A DNA stretch of 64,000 bases, from positions 1,099,501-1,163,500 of the forward strand of contig NZ_CP016616.1 of the NCBI RefSeq assembly GCF_002741015.1. Reading direction: 5' to 3'. The notes under the pieces are model-generated. The model was not told the origin of the DNA and did not search any database. It worked only from the letters and a program-made list of their open reading frames with translations. Source of the stretch: Microvirga ossetica (GTDB taxonomy: Bacteria > Pseudomonadota > Alphaproteobacteria > Rhizobiales > Beijerinckiaceae). The position numbers and the translations under genes are program-made. This document shows positions 1 to 8,595 of this stretch, in pieces (the stretch's first letter is position 1; every line of letters starts with the position of its first letter).

Positions 1-805
1 AAGAATCTTCGCAGGCCAGGAACAGGTATGCGGGCGCCACCTCGTTCGGCTGCCCTGGGCGCTTCATAGGCGTTTTCGCACCGAACTGCTTCACCTCTTC
101 CGCCGAGAAGGTCGATGGGATCAACGGCGTCCAGATCGGCCCTGGTGCCACACCGTTGACGCGGATGCCCTCGCCCGCAAGCTTCTGCGCCAGCGACCGA
201 GTGAAGGCGACGATGGCGCCTTTGGTCGCGCTGTAGTCGAGCAGATGGGCACTGCCGCGATAGGCTGTGACGGATGTGGTGTTGATGATCGCAGCCCCCT
301 TCTTCAGATGCCGCATGGCGGCCTGCGTCATGTAGAAATAGCCGTAGATGTTGGTGCGGAAGGTCCGCTCGATCTGATCGGGCGTGATCTCCTCGATCTC
401 TTCCTTCGGATGCTGCTCGGCGGCATTGTTGACGAGCACGTCGAGCCGACCGAAGCGCTTGATGACTTGGTCGATGGCGGAACGGCAGAAATCGGGATCG
501 CCCACATCGCCGGCGATTGTCAGGCATGCGCCCCCTTCCCTTTCCACGAGACGCTTTGTCTCCTGTGCGTCCTCACTCTCGTTCAGATAAAGGATCGCAA
601 GATCGGCTCCCTCGCGGGCGAAGAGAACGGCCGTCGCCCGCCCGATGCCGCTGTCGCCGCCGGTGATAAGAGCGACCTTGCCCTTGAGGCGTCCGCTGCC
701 GGGATAGCGCGGCTCGTAATCGGGCCGCGGCTTCATCTCCGTCTCGTGACCGGGCTGATGATCCTGCACCTGCGGCGGCAAGGTCTGTTTCTGTTCGGAA
801 CTCAT
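1..805 (-). CDS. SDR-family oxidoreductase (YghA-like), 3' end cut by window edge
   Basis: The minus-strand frame opens with ATG at 805 and stays open to base 1, giving 268 codons of a protein that should be about 285 residues. Residues 48-55 carry the glycine-rich cofactor motif TGGDSGIG. The NNA motif follows near residue 113, a serine sits in TTSVTAYRG, and the catalytic pair is Y and K of DYSATKGA. The N-terminal 40 residues are hydrophilic, with PRPDYEPRYPGSGRL, as in the longer YghA-type SDRs. The family uses NAD(P)(H) to oxidise or reduce small alcohols and carbonyls in the cytoplasm; the substrate cannot be told. The last ~18 residues lie outside the window. Confidence 0.9.
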   Translation of the reverse strand, partial: MSSEQKQTLPPQVQDHQPGHETEMKPRPDYEPRYPGSGRLKGKVALITGGDSGIGRATAVLFAREGADLAILYLNESEDAQETKRLVEREGGACLTIAGDVGDPDFCRSAIDQVIKRFGRLDVLVNNAAEQHPKEEIEEITPDQIERTFRTNIYGYFYMTQAAMRHLKKGAAIINTTSVTAYRGSAHLLDYSATKGAIVAFTRSLAQKLAGEGIRVNGVAPGPIWTPLIPSTFSAEEVKQFGAKTPMKRPGQPNEVAPAYLFLACEDS

Positions 806-872
806 GCTGACATCCTTCGAAGGAAGTGACGCTCGGGACTTCGGATCGAGGCAGAAGCCGGATGCAAAACGA

Positions 873-899
873 AGCCCGCGTTGAGGCTCAACGCGGGCT
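873..899 (-). terminator. intrinsic terminator of the NCS2 permease gene
   Basis: A perfect 12-bp stem (873-884 with 888-899) closes a 3-base loop (GGC). On the minus strand it is followed by a short T run (TCGTTTTGC). It lies 30 bp past the stop codon of the permease and before the SDR gene, so it should separate the two co-directional genes. Confidence 0.8.
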
Positions 900-929
900 C
901 GAAAAGCGTGTTCCTGAAAAGCGCTGGAG

Positions 930-2261
930 CTAGTGCATCGTGCCCGCCGCTTCGCTCTTATCCGGCGCCATCTGCAGGATGTGATAGAGGATGATGGCGC
1001 CGAAGGTCGCGGTGCCGATGCCGTCCAGGGTAAAGCCTGCCACGTTCAGCTTGAAGTTGCCGGCGCCCAGAACGAGGGCCACCGCGACGGTGATCAGATT
1101 GCGCGGGTTCGAGAAGTCGACCCGGTTCTCCACCCAGATCCGCCCAGCCGTTGCGGCGATCAGGCCGAACACCACGATCGAGAGACCGCCGAGCACCGGT
1201 CCGGGAATGGTGCCGATGAAAGCGCCGAACTTCGGCGACAGGCCGAGCAGCAGCGCGAACCCCGCGGCAATGATGAAGACCAACGTCGAGTAGATCCGGG
1301 TCACCGCCATCACGCCCATGTTCTCGGCATAGGTGGTCATGCCCGTGCCGCCGGCGGCGCCGGAGAGTATGGTGGCGAGACCGTCGCCCATGAAGGCGCG
1401 CCCGAGATAGGGATCGAGGTTGCGGCCCGTCATGGCGCCGATCGCCTTGATGTGCCCGAGGTTCTCGGCCACCAGGATGATGGCGACGGGAGCGATAAGA
1501 GAGATCGCCCGCACGTCGAAGACGGGGCTCTGGAAGGTCGGCAGGCCGAACCAGGCGGCCTGGCCGATCTTCGTGAAATCGATCGGCTGACCGAGGCCCA
1601 GGATGTTGGCGCAGACATAATAGATCAGGTAGCCGGCGGCACCGCCGATCAGCACCGGCAGGCGGCGCCACATTCCGGGCGCGTAGACCGCGACGAGACC
1701 GACCGCCAGCACCGTGGCAAGCGCGATCCAGCGGGCGAAATTGGTGCCCGCCGCGTTGTCGGGCGTGACGCCGGAGGCGCTGTTGATGGCAATCGGCGCG
1801 AGCACGAGGCCGATGGCGGCCACGATGGCGCCCGTGACCACAGGCGGCATCAGCCGCTCGATCCAGCGGTGGCCTGCCATCTGCACCACGAGGCCGATGA
1901 GGAAATAGAGCGCGCCTGCCGCGATGATGCCGCCGAGGGCCAGGGAAATGTTCGGGTTCGGGCTGCCGACGCTCGCGCCCGTTGCGACCAGCACCGGGCC
2001 GATGAAGGCGAAGCTCGAGCCGAGATAGCTCGGCACCCGGCCGCCGACCACGAGGAAGAAGATCAGCGTCGCGAGGCCCGAGAACAGGATCGAGACATTG
2101 GGATCGAAGCCCATCAGGATCGGCGCCAGCACCGTTGCGCCGAACATGGCGACCACATGCTGCAGACCCAGAATCACCATCTGACCGGTCGGCAGCCGCT
2201 CGTCCGGCATGACGATGCCTTCGGTCTTCAGGCGCCATCGTGGAAAGTAACCGTCGCTCAT
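930..2261 (-). CDS. NCS2 family uracil/xanthine permease (UraA-like)
   Basis: This 443-residue, highly hydrophobic protein has the features of uracil:H+ symporters of the NCS2 family. The N-terminal LGLQHVVAMFGATVLAPIL segment, the GGTGMTTYAENMGVMAVTR segment and the later LSPKFGAFIGTIPGPVLGG stretch are typical. It should be an inner-membrane nucleobase importer. The ATG at 2261 is preferred because GGGGGA lies six bases upstream; an upstream in-frame start at 2372 has no such site, and an internal ATG at 2210 is possible. A strong hairpin terminator follows the stop. The gene is divergent from the esterase at 2425. Confidence 0.9.
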   Translation of the reverse strand: MSDGYFPRWRLKTEGIVMPDERLPTGQMVILGLQHVVAMFGATVLAPILMGFDPNVSILFSGLATLIFFLVVGGRVPSYLGSSFAFIGPVLVATGASVGSPNPNISLALGGIIAAGALYFLIGLVVQMAGHRWIERLMPPVVTGAIVAAIGLVLAPIAINSASGVTPDNAAGTNFARWIALATVLAVGLVAVYAPGMWRRLPVLIGGAAGYLIYYVCANILGLGQPIDFTKIGQAAWFGLPTFQSPVFDVRAISLIAPVAIILVAENLGHIKAIGAMTGRNLDPYLGRAFMGDGLATILSGAAGGTGMTTYAENMGVMAVTRIYSTLVFIIAAGFALLLGLSPKFGAFIGTIPGPVLGGLSIVVFGLIAATAGRIWVENRVDFSNPRNLITVAVALVLGAGNFKLNVAGFTLDGIGTATFGAIILYHILQMAPDKSEAAGTMH

Positions 2262-2424
2262 CAGATCCCCCAAGCGGTCGCGAATTCGGCCGCAACCTAG
2301 ACCCGCGAATGCCGAAATGGCTAGGCCGAGAGGATACTTATTAACCGGGGAGACGGGTCGAATTCTGGACAAGATGGCCGATGAGGGTCACATCATTCCC
2401 CGATCACGACGGATGAGGATGACC

Positions 2425-3444
2425 ATGCGCAAGGATTACGAAGTGCCCCAAGGCACCGTGCACAGCCTCTGGATCGACAGCCAAAGCCTCAAGGGCAATT
2501 TCCTCGGCGACCCCTCCCGGCGCCGGGTCGACGTGTATATCCCCGCAGGGCATGACGGCCGGGACCTTCCCCTCCTCGTCGACCTCGTCGGCTACACGGC
2601 CGGCGGCCCGGCCCATACCAATTGGAAGAACTACGGCGAGAACGCGCCGGAGCGCCTCGATCGCCTGATCGGCACCGGCGCCATGCCGCCGGTCGCGGCG
2701 GCCTTTCCCGATTGCTTCACGCGCCTGGGCGGCAACCAATATGTCGACAGCGCGGCCATGGGGCCTTGGGAGACCTTCCTGATCCGCGAGATGCTGCCCT
2801 TCGTCGAGGAGCGCTTCGGCTGCGGCGGAGACGGGCGCCGGGGCGTGTTCGGCAAGAGTTCGGGCGGCTACGGCGCCATGGTCCACGCCCTCAGGCAGGG
2901 CGGCTCGGTCTGGTCGGCGGCCGCCTCCCATTCGGGCGATGTCGGCTTCGAATATCTCTATCATCTCGGCGAATTCGCCGGGGCTTTGCGCCACCTCGTC
3001 GACCACAACATGTCCATCGAGGCCTTCCTGCGCAAATTCGAGGCCGGCCCCAAGGCCAAGGACAAGGACTGGCATGTGCTGATGCTGCTTGCCCAGGCGG
3101 CGAGCTTCGATCCTGATCCGAGCCAATTCTACGGGGTTCGCCTGCCGGTGGATCTCGCAACCTGCGAGATCATCGAAGAGCGCTGGTCCAACTGGCTGCG
3201 CTGGGACCCGCTGCGCATGGTCGACCGGCTCGAGTACCAGGACAACCTGCGCAAGCTGAAGGCCTTCTACATCGATTGCGGCGATATCGACCAGTACAAC
3301 ATGGTCTACGGCTCGCGGATCATGCGCCGGAAGCTCACGGAGGCCGGCATTCCCCACACTTACGAGGAATTCCACGACGACCACTCCTCGGTCGATTACC
3401 GCATGGACATCAGCCTGCCGCTGCTCGCCAGGGCGCTGACTTAA
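2425..3444 (+). CDS. putative esterase, alpha/beta hydrolase fold
   Basis: The 339-residue protein fits the esterase family related to esterase D and antigen 85 (PF00756 type). The nucleophile elbow is FGKSSGGYGAM near residues 142-151, with Ser145 in G-x-S-x-G. Candidate acid and histidine residues lie in DCGDIDQYN and HDDHSSVDYR near the C-terminus. No signal peptide is seen, so a cytoplasmic hydrolase is likely; the substrate is unknown. Three ATGs are in frame (2413, 2419, 2425). The last has GAGG at suitable spacing, so it was chosen. The stop lies seven bases from the stop of the convergent flavoprotein gene. Confidence 0.82.
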   Translation: MRKDYEVPQGTVHSLWIDSQSLKGNFLGDPSRRRVDVYIPAGHDGRDLPLLVDLVGYTAGGPAHTNWKNYGENAPERLDRLIGTGAMPPVAAAFPDCFTRLGGNQYVDSAAMGPWETFLIREMLPFVEERFGCGGDGRRGVFGKSSGGYGAMVHALRQGGSVWSAAASHSGDVGFEYLYHLGEFAGALRHLVDHNMSIEAFLRKFEAGPKAKDKDWHVLMLLAQAASFDPDPSQFYGVRLPVDLATCEIIEERWSNWLRWDPLRMVDRLEYQDNLRKLKAFYIDCGDIDQYNMVYGSRIMRRKLTEAGIPHTYEEFHDDHSSVDYRMDISLPLLARALT

Positions 3445-3451
3445 ATCGGGA

Positions 3452-4399
3452 TCACGCGCCGTCGGGCTCGTCCTCGGTCGGCAACTCGCAATGGTTGTGG
3501 ATATGGGTCGCGGCCAAAGCGGCATGGCCCATGCCGACCACGATCTGGTCGAGCCCGCGGACGATATCGCCGGCGGCATAGAGCCCTTTCACGGTGGTCT
3601 GGCAATGGCTGTCGACGATAAGCCCGCCTGACGGGTCGTGCTCGGCGCCGAGCGAAATCGCCAGATCCGAGCGGTATTTCAGGCCCAGCGCCGAATAGAG
3701 CACGTCGAACCGATGCTCCTTGCCGCCCATATGCACGGCGGAAATCCGATCATTCTCGATCTCCAGGGATTCCACGGGGCTCTCGACGATCTTGATGTCG
3801 TGCTCGTCGAGCCTTGCCTGCTGCTCCGGGTTCAGTTCGAGTACTTGCCCTAGCGTCAGCAGCGTCACGTCGCGGGAATAGGTGCGCGCGATGAAGACGG
3901 CCTCGCCGATGCCGTGAGCGCCGTAGCCGATGACGGCAATCTTGCGGTCGCGGGACTCATAGCCGTCGCAGATCGGGCAATAGCGCACGAGCCCGCGCTG
4001 GACCGCATTGGGCATGTCGGGCAGATCGGGCTCGATATCGACCGAGCCGGTGGCCAGCACCACGCGCCGGGCCGCGATCTGCTCCATGCCGCCATCGTTG
4101 TCTTCCACCACCGCGATGAAGCGGTCCGGCTGCTTTTGCAGGCCGGTGACCCGCCCTGACTGGATCGTCGCGCCGTATTGCTCGAGATTGGTGCGGGTCC
4201 GAGCCAGAATCTCCTGACCGGAGATGCCATCGGCAAAAACCGGGATGTTGTGGCTCGTCGGAATCCAAGCCGCCCTGGGCGTGCCACTGTCGATCACCGC
4301 AAAGCGGCGCTTGAAGCGAGCGAGATACAGCCCCGTGGTCAGCCCCGCCGGGCCGCCGCCGATAATCAGGCAATCCAGAATATCCCCGTTTGAGCCCAT
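3452..4399 (-). CDS. thioredoxin-reductase-like FAD/NAD(P)-dependent oxidoreductase
   Basis: The 315-residue protein has two Rossmann signatures: LIIGGGPAGLTTGLYLAR at the N-terminus (FAD) and AVIGYGAHGIGEA in the middle (NAD(P)H). Between them is CPICDGYE near residue 140, a CxxC redox pair at the position used by thioredoxin reductases. The C-terminal GLYAAGDIV segment contacts FAD. It should reduce a disulfide or small-molecule acceptor in the cytoplasm. The partner is not evident because no thioredoxin lies nearby. The start at 4399 gives the normal length; the frame extends upstream to 4477 without resembling the family. It is convergent with the esterase. Confidence 0.88.
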   Translation of the reverse strand: MGSNGDILDCLIIGGGPAGLTTGLYLARFKRRFAVIDSGTPRAAWIPTSHNIPVFADGISGQEILARTRTNLEQYGATIQSGRVTGLQKQPDRFIAVVEDNDGGMEQIAARRVVLATGSVDIEPDLPDMPNAVQRGLVRYCPICDGYESRDRKIAVIGYGAHGIGEAVFIARTYSRDVTLLTLGQVLELNPEQQARLDEHDIKIVESPVESLEIENDRISAVHMGGKEHRFDVLYSALGLKYRSDLAISLGAEHDPSGGLIVDSHCQTTVKGLYAAGDIVRGLDQIVVGMGHAALAATHIHNHCELPTEDEPDGA

Positions 4400-4560
4400 T
4401 CCGCTTCGGTCCCCCTGCTGTGGTTCCAGAAAGCACAACACGTGAGGGTGGGAAAAGGTCGTGAGGCCTGCAACCACTTTGGGTTCGTTCTGCCAAAATC
4501 GCCGATCGGCAGCCTCTGGGAGCCCCTTCTGTAGTCATCCGGCCACCCGCGAGATTCCGC

Positions 4561-4588
4561 TTGACGTTGTGCAAAGCAACGATATAAT
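4561..4588 (+). promoter_or_regulatory. sigma-70-type promoter for the 184-residue gene at 4618
   Basis: TTGACG at 4561-4566 and a perfect TATAAT at 4583-4588 are separated by 16 bp. A GGGAGG ribosome site lies at 4606-4611, just before the ATG at 4618. The short inverted repeat GTTG/CAAC lies in the spacer. Confidence 0.7.
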
Positions 4589-4617
4589 GTTGTTATTGAT
4601 GTTGAGGGAGGCCGCAC

Positions 4618-5172
4618 ATGCTTGAGGATCAGGATCCGGCGACTGCCCGCATGGCCGACCTCTCCTACGCCATCGCCTCGGCCCGCGCTGTTGTGATGGC
4701 GTTGATTGCGCGGGACCGCGATGCAGCGGAGGAAGCTGCCCTGCGCAGCTGCCGCGATTGCGACCTTCTGATCCGTCTCATTCGAGATCTGGCCGGCATG
4801 CTGCAGACCAACGACCTCAACCAGCTGACATGCTCTCAAGCCGAACTGAGATGGTTGGCCCGGCGCGCAGCGTACGTGCTGACGTTTGTGGGGGCGCAGG
4901 CGCCGAATGCCCGATCACCCCTCTCTCTTTCGGCACAAGGCGAGACCGGCGGGATGCCCGTCGTCAGGCAGCAGGACCGTGCCCCACCGCCAATGCCAAA
5001 TCGGGTGCCGACGCATCCTGCTTCCTCCGGGCTCACCGTCGCCTCGACCGGTCTGCGGGTACGGCTCATTCCTGTCGATGGAGGTGAAGAAGCTGGCTCC
5101 TCACAGGGCGACAAGGAGAGCGACCAGCATGGGCCCGAAGAGGAAGCGCATCCCCCGCCCGTCGAACGCTGA
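4618..5172 (+). CDS. hypothetical protein, partner gene of an HNH nuclease (copy 1)
   Basis: A good promoter and ribosome site support this 184-residue frame. The first ~95 residues are mostly helical, with two close cysteines (CRDC). The rest is rich in Pro, Ser and Glu. Residues near 145-157 read TVASTGLRVRLIPVDGG and resemble TVASLGVRLVPINAG in the small gene at 9317. Each of these genes lies directly upstream of an HNH nuclease gene, so the pair seems to be a conserved cassette. I do not recognise a family or function. The C-terminal tail differs from the copy at 9317, perhaps after a frame change. Confidence 0.6.
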   Translation: MLEDQDPATARMADLSYAIASARAVVMALIARDRDAAEEAALRSCRDCDLLIRLIRDLAGMLQTNDLNQLTCSQAELRWLARRAAYVLTFVGAQAPNARSPLSLSAQGETGGMPVVRQQDRAPPPMPNRVPTHPASSGLTVASTGLRVRLIPVDGGEEAGSSQGDKESDQHGPEEEAHPPPVER

Positions 5173-5184
5173 GGACTGTGCGAA

Positions 5185-5562
5185 ATGCCCTTGGTTGTGC
5201 GAAGCGATGTGGGAACGACACAACGGAGCAAGCTGACATCGCGCCAGCGTTTGTCAATCTGGGAGCGGGCGCGCGGCATCTGCGTTCTGTGTGAGCAACC
5301 GATCGACGGTGTCCGGGAGCGATGGATCATCGAACACATACGTGCGCTGGAGCTTGGAGGTTCGGATGAACCTGACAACATGGGGCCCGCCCACGAGACC
5401 TGCGGGCGCAGCAAGACCCGAGACGATCACCGCAGTGCGGCTAAAGCCAAGCGGCAGAAAATCCATCATCTCGGTGCAGCACACTCCAAGCGGCCGATGC
5501 CCTGTGGCCGGAAGAGCCGCTGGAAGAAAAGGCTTGATGGCACCATCGTGCCGCGAGAGTAG
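5185..5562 (+). CDS. HNH endonuclease family protein (copy 1)
   Basis: The 125-residue protein has the HNH order: CVLC zinc-type pair near residue 33, then EHIRALELGGSD, DNMGPAHETC and a basic tail. The H, N and H of the motif are all present, with a further Cys after the last H. It lies 12 bp after the preceding gene and should be transcribed with it. A close paralogue lies at 9596-9970 with the same upstream partner. Such small HNH proteins cut DNA and occur in prophages and genomic islands. The biological role here (defence, homing or phage packaging) cannot be told. Confidence 0.8.
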   Translation: MPLVVRSDVGTTQRSKLTSRQRLSIWERARGICVLCEQPIDGVRERWIIEHIRALELGGSDEPDNMGPAHETCGRSKTRDDHRSAAKAKRQKIHHLGAAHSKRPMPCGRKSRWKKRLDGTIVPRE

Positions 5563-5638
5563 CTCATCGACTCTCCCAACAGCTCGCCGAGGCCTGCGCA
5601 GCGCGCGCAGCAGTGCTCTTGCCAGCAATGACGGAGTG

Positions 5639-6052
5639 CTATCCCTTGGCCCAGTTCTCGAGAGTGAGGCCGCTGACCCTCTGGAACGCTTTCTCGTTGT
5701 TGGTCACCAGCGTGAGTTTGAGGCTCACGGCATGAGCTGCGATCCAGAGATCGTTGTTGCCGATCAAGGCGCCGCGAGCGGCGAGGTCTGACCGGATGCG
5801 TCCATAGGCTTCGGCCACATCGATGGCCATCGGGACGACGGGGATTAGCTCTGTCAGCTCCTCCAGAACCATCATCGCCTTATCGGGGTCGGAGCTTTTC
5901 CGGACCCCGTAGACCAGCTCGCCGTAGGTAATGACGGAAATGGCTGTCGAGCCTGGGGGCAGGACTTTGAACCGATTGAGGACGGCTTGTGGACGCTCCC
6001 GGCGAATGTAGATGCAGATGTTGGTGTCGAGGAGATAATGGGGCTGGGCCAT
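5639..6052 (-). CDS. vapC: VapC-type PIN-domain ribonuclease toxin
   Basis: The 137-residue PIN protein opens with YLLDTNICIYI, whose D is the first acidic metal ligand. YGELVYG gives the second, and GNNDLWIAAHA and TNNEKAF complete the site. VapC toxins cleave tRNA or rRNA. The ATG overlaps the TGA of the antitoxin gene by one base (TGATG), so the two are translationally coupled. An upstream in-frame extension to 6097 lies inside the antitoxin gene and was rejected. Confidence 0.92.
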   Translation of the reverse strand: MAQPHYLLDTNICIYIRRERPQAVLNRFKVLPPGSTAISVITYGELVYGVRKSSDPDKAMMVLEELTELIPVVPMAIDVAEAYGRIRSDLAARGALIGNNDLWIAAHAVSLKLTLVTNNEKAFQRVSGLTLENWAKG

Positions 6053-6270
6053 CAGAGCCCCTCGCGCCCCTGTGGCGGGGCATCCTCCTGGGTCCAATCA
6101 GGGAGGTTACACAGCAGCTCGAACGCCCGCGCCAGCGTCTTGGGTTTTTCCCGCAGCACGATTTCATCGCCGCGGCGGAAAATCTCGACCTCATCACGGG
6201 TAAGGCGAAACTGCTTGGGCAGCCGGACGGCCTGACTGTTGCCGGACCGAAACACCTTGGCGATGGCCAT
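6052..6270 (-). CDS. vapB: VapB-type antitoxin (AbrB/MazE fold)
   Basis: This 72-residue protein has an N-terminal swapped-hairpin DNA-binding domain (AKVFRSGNSQAVRLPKQFRL) and a C-terminal toxin-binding tail (LLCNLPDWTQED). It should neutralise the PIN toxin encoded just downstream and repress the operon. The ATG at 6270 has a near-perfect GGAGGAG site; the longer open frame to 6366 would cross the operator and is unlikely. A palindromic operator lies 11 bp upstream of the start. Confidence 0.92.
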   Translation of the reverse strand: MAIAKVFRSGNSQAVRLPKQFRLTRDEVEIFRRGDEIVLREKPKTLARAFELLCNLPDWTQEDAPPQGREGL

Positions 6271-6280
6271 CTTCTCCTCC

Positions 6281-6302
6281 GTATATACATGTAAGTATAT
6301 AC
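6281..6302 (-). promoter_or_regulatory. probable VapBC operator/promoter palindrome
   Basis: Two copies of the 8-bp palindrome GTATATAC flank six bases (ATGTAA), and the whole 22 bp forms an imperfect inverted repeat. It lies directly upstream of the vapB ribosome site, where VapBC operators lie. The AT-rich half-site could also act as the -10 element. Confidence 0.65.
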
Positions 6303-6362
6303 GACGCTTGCGGGTGCCTTCAAGGACCTTACGTCCATTGACAACGGCCACCTGCGCCTTGC

Positions 6363-6758
6363 TCACGCATCGGCCTTGCTTCGAGCGGCGGCCCGCGCTT
6401 CATCCAACAGTCGAATGGCCTTGTCGCGCCGGGACAGGGCGCGGCGTTCATACCGGTCAAGCCTCTCGAGCTGATCCCACTCTGCCAGCGATTGCCGCAC
6501 ATCCGCGTTGTGTTGTATGATCCGCTGCCTCTCTTCGTGGCTTTTGAACACTCGCCTGATCTGAGCGTGTTCCCTCCGATGCAACTCGTCGATGGTACCA
6601 TCTAGGACCGCCTGGATACGTGTAGCGAGCGATGATGACTTGTACGACAGGAACTGGGTTGGCATTGGTTCCAAGGTTGGGACAGGTGAGAAATAGACCC
6701 CTTGCGACATTTGCCCAAGGAGCTCGGTTCGCGCTCTGCGCGCACGGAGTACATCCAT
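6363..6758 (-). CDS. hypothetical coiled-coil protein, possible truncated relative of the 7032 gene
   Basis: This is a 131-residue, charged, mostly helical protein without a signal peptide or membrane segment. The end LERLDRYERRALSRRDKA recalls IERIDRLIAGADARRNRAL near the end of the neighbour at 7032-7835. From memory, such sequences belong to a widespread but unnamed rhizobial family. It lies 93 bp upstream of vapB, same strand. The N-terminal 50 residues do not look like the neighbour, so it may be a truncated paralogue. The function is unknown. Confidence 0.5.
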   Translation of the reverse strand: MDVLRARRARTELLGQMSQGVYFSPVPTLEPMPTQFLSYKSSSLATRIQAVLDGTIDELHRREHAQIRRVFKSHEERQRIIQHNADVRQSLAEWDQLERLDRYERRALSRRDKAIRLLDEARAAARSKADA

Positions 6759-7031
6759 CGCAGCACCGGCTACTTATCGCGCCGCCTCCAACACGACTGG
6801 CTCCATTTCATTCTCCCCGGCGATGACTCGAGCGAGATGCGTGACGTCCGGAGCGAGTTCGGGGATCAAGGAGGCCGGTACAGCGAGCCCATGCTTGAAG
6901 GCGTTCACACGAGAGCGCGCTTTGCCTTCCTTGGTTTTGGGTCCGGTGCTGTGCTGAGCATTGGCCCAGTTGGCGGCTAATTTTCACGATGAAGGCATTG
7001 ATCAACCCCATTGACGCTTTGCCGCTGACGG
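6759..7031. other. intergenic, no gene seen
   Basis: A 67-codon minus-strand frame (6808-7011) has no ribosome site and no recognisable sequence. I see no repeat, terminator or RNA gene here. Confidence 0.4.
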
Positions 7032-7835
7032 CTACCCGACATCGGTGACATCCTGCGCCGTAAAACGACGTCGGCGAGCGAAGGAATCCCGCCGGCGTTC
7101 AAGTTCACTCAAAGCGCGGTTTCGGCGGGCATCGGCTCCGGCGATCAGTCGATCGATCCGTTCGATGTCGTCCAACTTTTCCGCAAGTGCCTGCGCCATA
7201 AGCGAGTCGATATCCAAGCCACGGCGACGCAGGATCGTCTCGACTTCGGCCACTGCTGCAGCCTCTCCGGCGGCATACGCCGTGATCAACTCGGGGACGC
7301 TGAAGACGCGAACGCCGTTGACCTGCCCAGCATCCTTGGTCTTCGCCAATAGGTTCGTCAACGCCTGTTGACCGGCCTTCATCAGCAAGCTCGCCTTAAG
7401 GCGTCTCAGGCGCTGCGACTCCCACACGAGGTCGACCATATCCTTGATCCACAGGGCCTCGATGGCGTCCGTCGGCTTTCCCGCAGCGGTGACCTTAGAC
7501 AGAAGTTCGTCATAGTCGGCTTCGCTTTCGCCAAGGACAAGGGGACGCTTGGCAAACAGGGCGCCGAGATCCTTCGGAGAATGCTGAATGTCGGTGGCGG
7601 CAGAAGGAGCCCTGACTGCCTCAATCGGTGGGGCTTTTGCTGTGGGCTCGGCGGGTATCTGTTGTACCGGTGCAGCTGACGCCGGCCTCTGGACCGGCTC
7701 GGCTGGGAGCGGCTTTATCGCGGGTTGCGTCGGGGAAGCTTGGCTCCCAGGCTTCGGTTCCCAGGTTTCATTTTCCACTTCATCACTCATCCACGAAGGT
7801 GTAGATGTTTGCGGTGTCAGCAACTTATTGACCAT
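7032..7835 (-). CDS. hypothetical protein of an unnamed rhizobial family
   Basis: The 267-residue protein has a Pro/Ala-rich, disordered N-terminal third (residues ~20-85) and a helical remainder. RPLVLGESEADYDELLSKV and IKDMVDLVWESQRLRRLKA are the clearest blocks. I associate this block pair with a family of uncharacterised proteins found in several copies in Methylobacterium and Rhizobium genomes, but no function is known to me. It is probably cytoplasmic. The ATG at 7835 has only a weak ribosome site; an internal ATG near 7790 is an alternative. It is co-directional with the 6363 gene, 273 bp away. Confidence 0.65.
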   Translation of the reverse strand: MVNKLLTPQTSTPSWMSDEVENETWEPKPGSQASPTQPAIKPLPAEPVQRPASAAPVQQIPAEPTAKAPPIEAVRAPSAATDIQHSPKDLGALFAKRPLVLGESEADYDELLSKVTAAGKPTDAIEALWIKDMVDLVWESQRLRRLKASLLMKAGQQALTNLLAKTKDAGQVNGVRVFSVPELITAYAAGEAAAVAEVETILRRRGLDIDSLMAQALAEKLDDIERIDRLIAGADARRNRALSELERRRDSFARRRRFTAQDVTDVG

Positions 7836-8286
7836 GGTCAGACCTAATGATGGTGCGTGTTACCTATTATGTTGCCTCCCCCGGGTACTGAAGGCGCTGA
7901 TCGGAGAAGCCTCACTAGCAAGCGACACTTCCTGAACGCCGCCCCCGTCAGCCGTCCCAGTCAAAGCTCCTCAACCATACGGCTGGGTAGAAAAGATGAG
8001 GTTTCTGGTCTGCAGGAGCACGGAAACAGCTGTGGAAAATTGCGCAATTTTATCGCAGAAAGCTGTTGCCATGGCTTTACCTACAAGACTTCGAATCATT
8101 TGGCGTGCACGCATTTGAGCCGTCACGCGCTGTGCTTCGCATAACGGCTTTGGTGGTCGGCTGCGGAGAAGCACAAGCGGACTCAGCGATCCACTCGAAC
8201 AGCGAGCTGCCGGCACACTTTCGGCCTCATTGTCGGGAAATGTGGAGGCGATGGAACTGCCTTCGACCAGCGTCTTGTCAGGAAGT
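7836..8286. other. intergenic, no gene seen
   Basis: Short frames on both strands here lack ribosome sites and recognisable sequence. I see nothing else. Confidence 0.4.
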
Positions 8287-8480
8287 TAGAAAATTGAACC
8301 GTTACACGGACGCACATCCGGCGGCCCTAAGGCTCGAACAGGCTGCAGATATCCCTATGGCTCGCCAGAGTACACCACAAAGGTTCAGGTGTCCGCTTTG
8401 CGCTGGTGGGTTTTGAGCTGGGAGAAGGCGTGCTCAAACAGGGTCAAATTGGTCGAATAGGCAGGCAACAACAAAACTGC
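8287..8480 (-). pseudogene. relic of an IS630-family transposase 3' end
   Basis: Read on the minus strand, 8478-8390 gives LLPAYSTNLTLFEHAFSQLK and then THQRKADT, matching [20 protein letters not shown] of the IS630 transposase at 45119. After a frameshift, LWRAIGI, LRAAGCASV and a stop match LWRALGE and LKAAGYASV there. DNA around 8300-8340 (cggacgcacatccggc) also matches the terminal part of that element. The upstream two thirds of the gene are missing. It is inactive. Confidence 0.75.
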
Positions 8481-8595
8481 TGTAGGATATGGAACAAACT
8501 CACTGATCAGCCTTGGACCATTCTGTCCGTCGACCTGCGAGATTGGACCCATGCGTTGGGAGCAGCAGGACTTGGTATTCAGATCCCAGTATCCA

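Noticed and set aside
933..2300. 455-codon plus-strand frame opposite the permease
   Set aside because: It is the GC-rich antisense shadow of the NCS2 permease, rich in Arg/Asp/His/Gly, without any family similarity or ribosome site.
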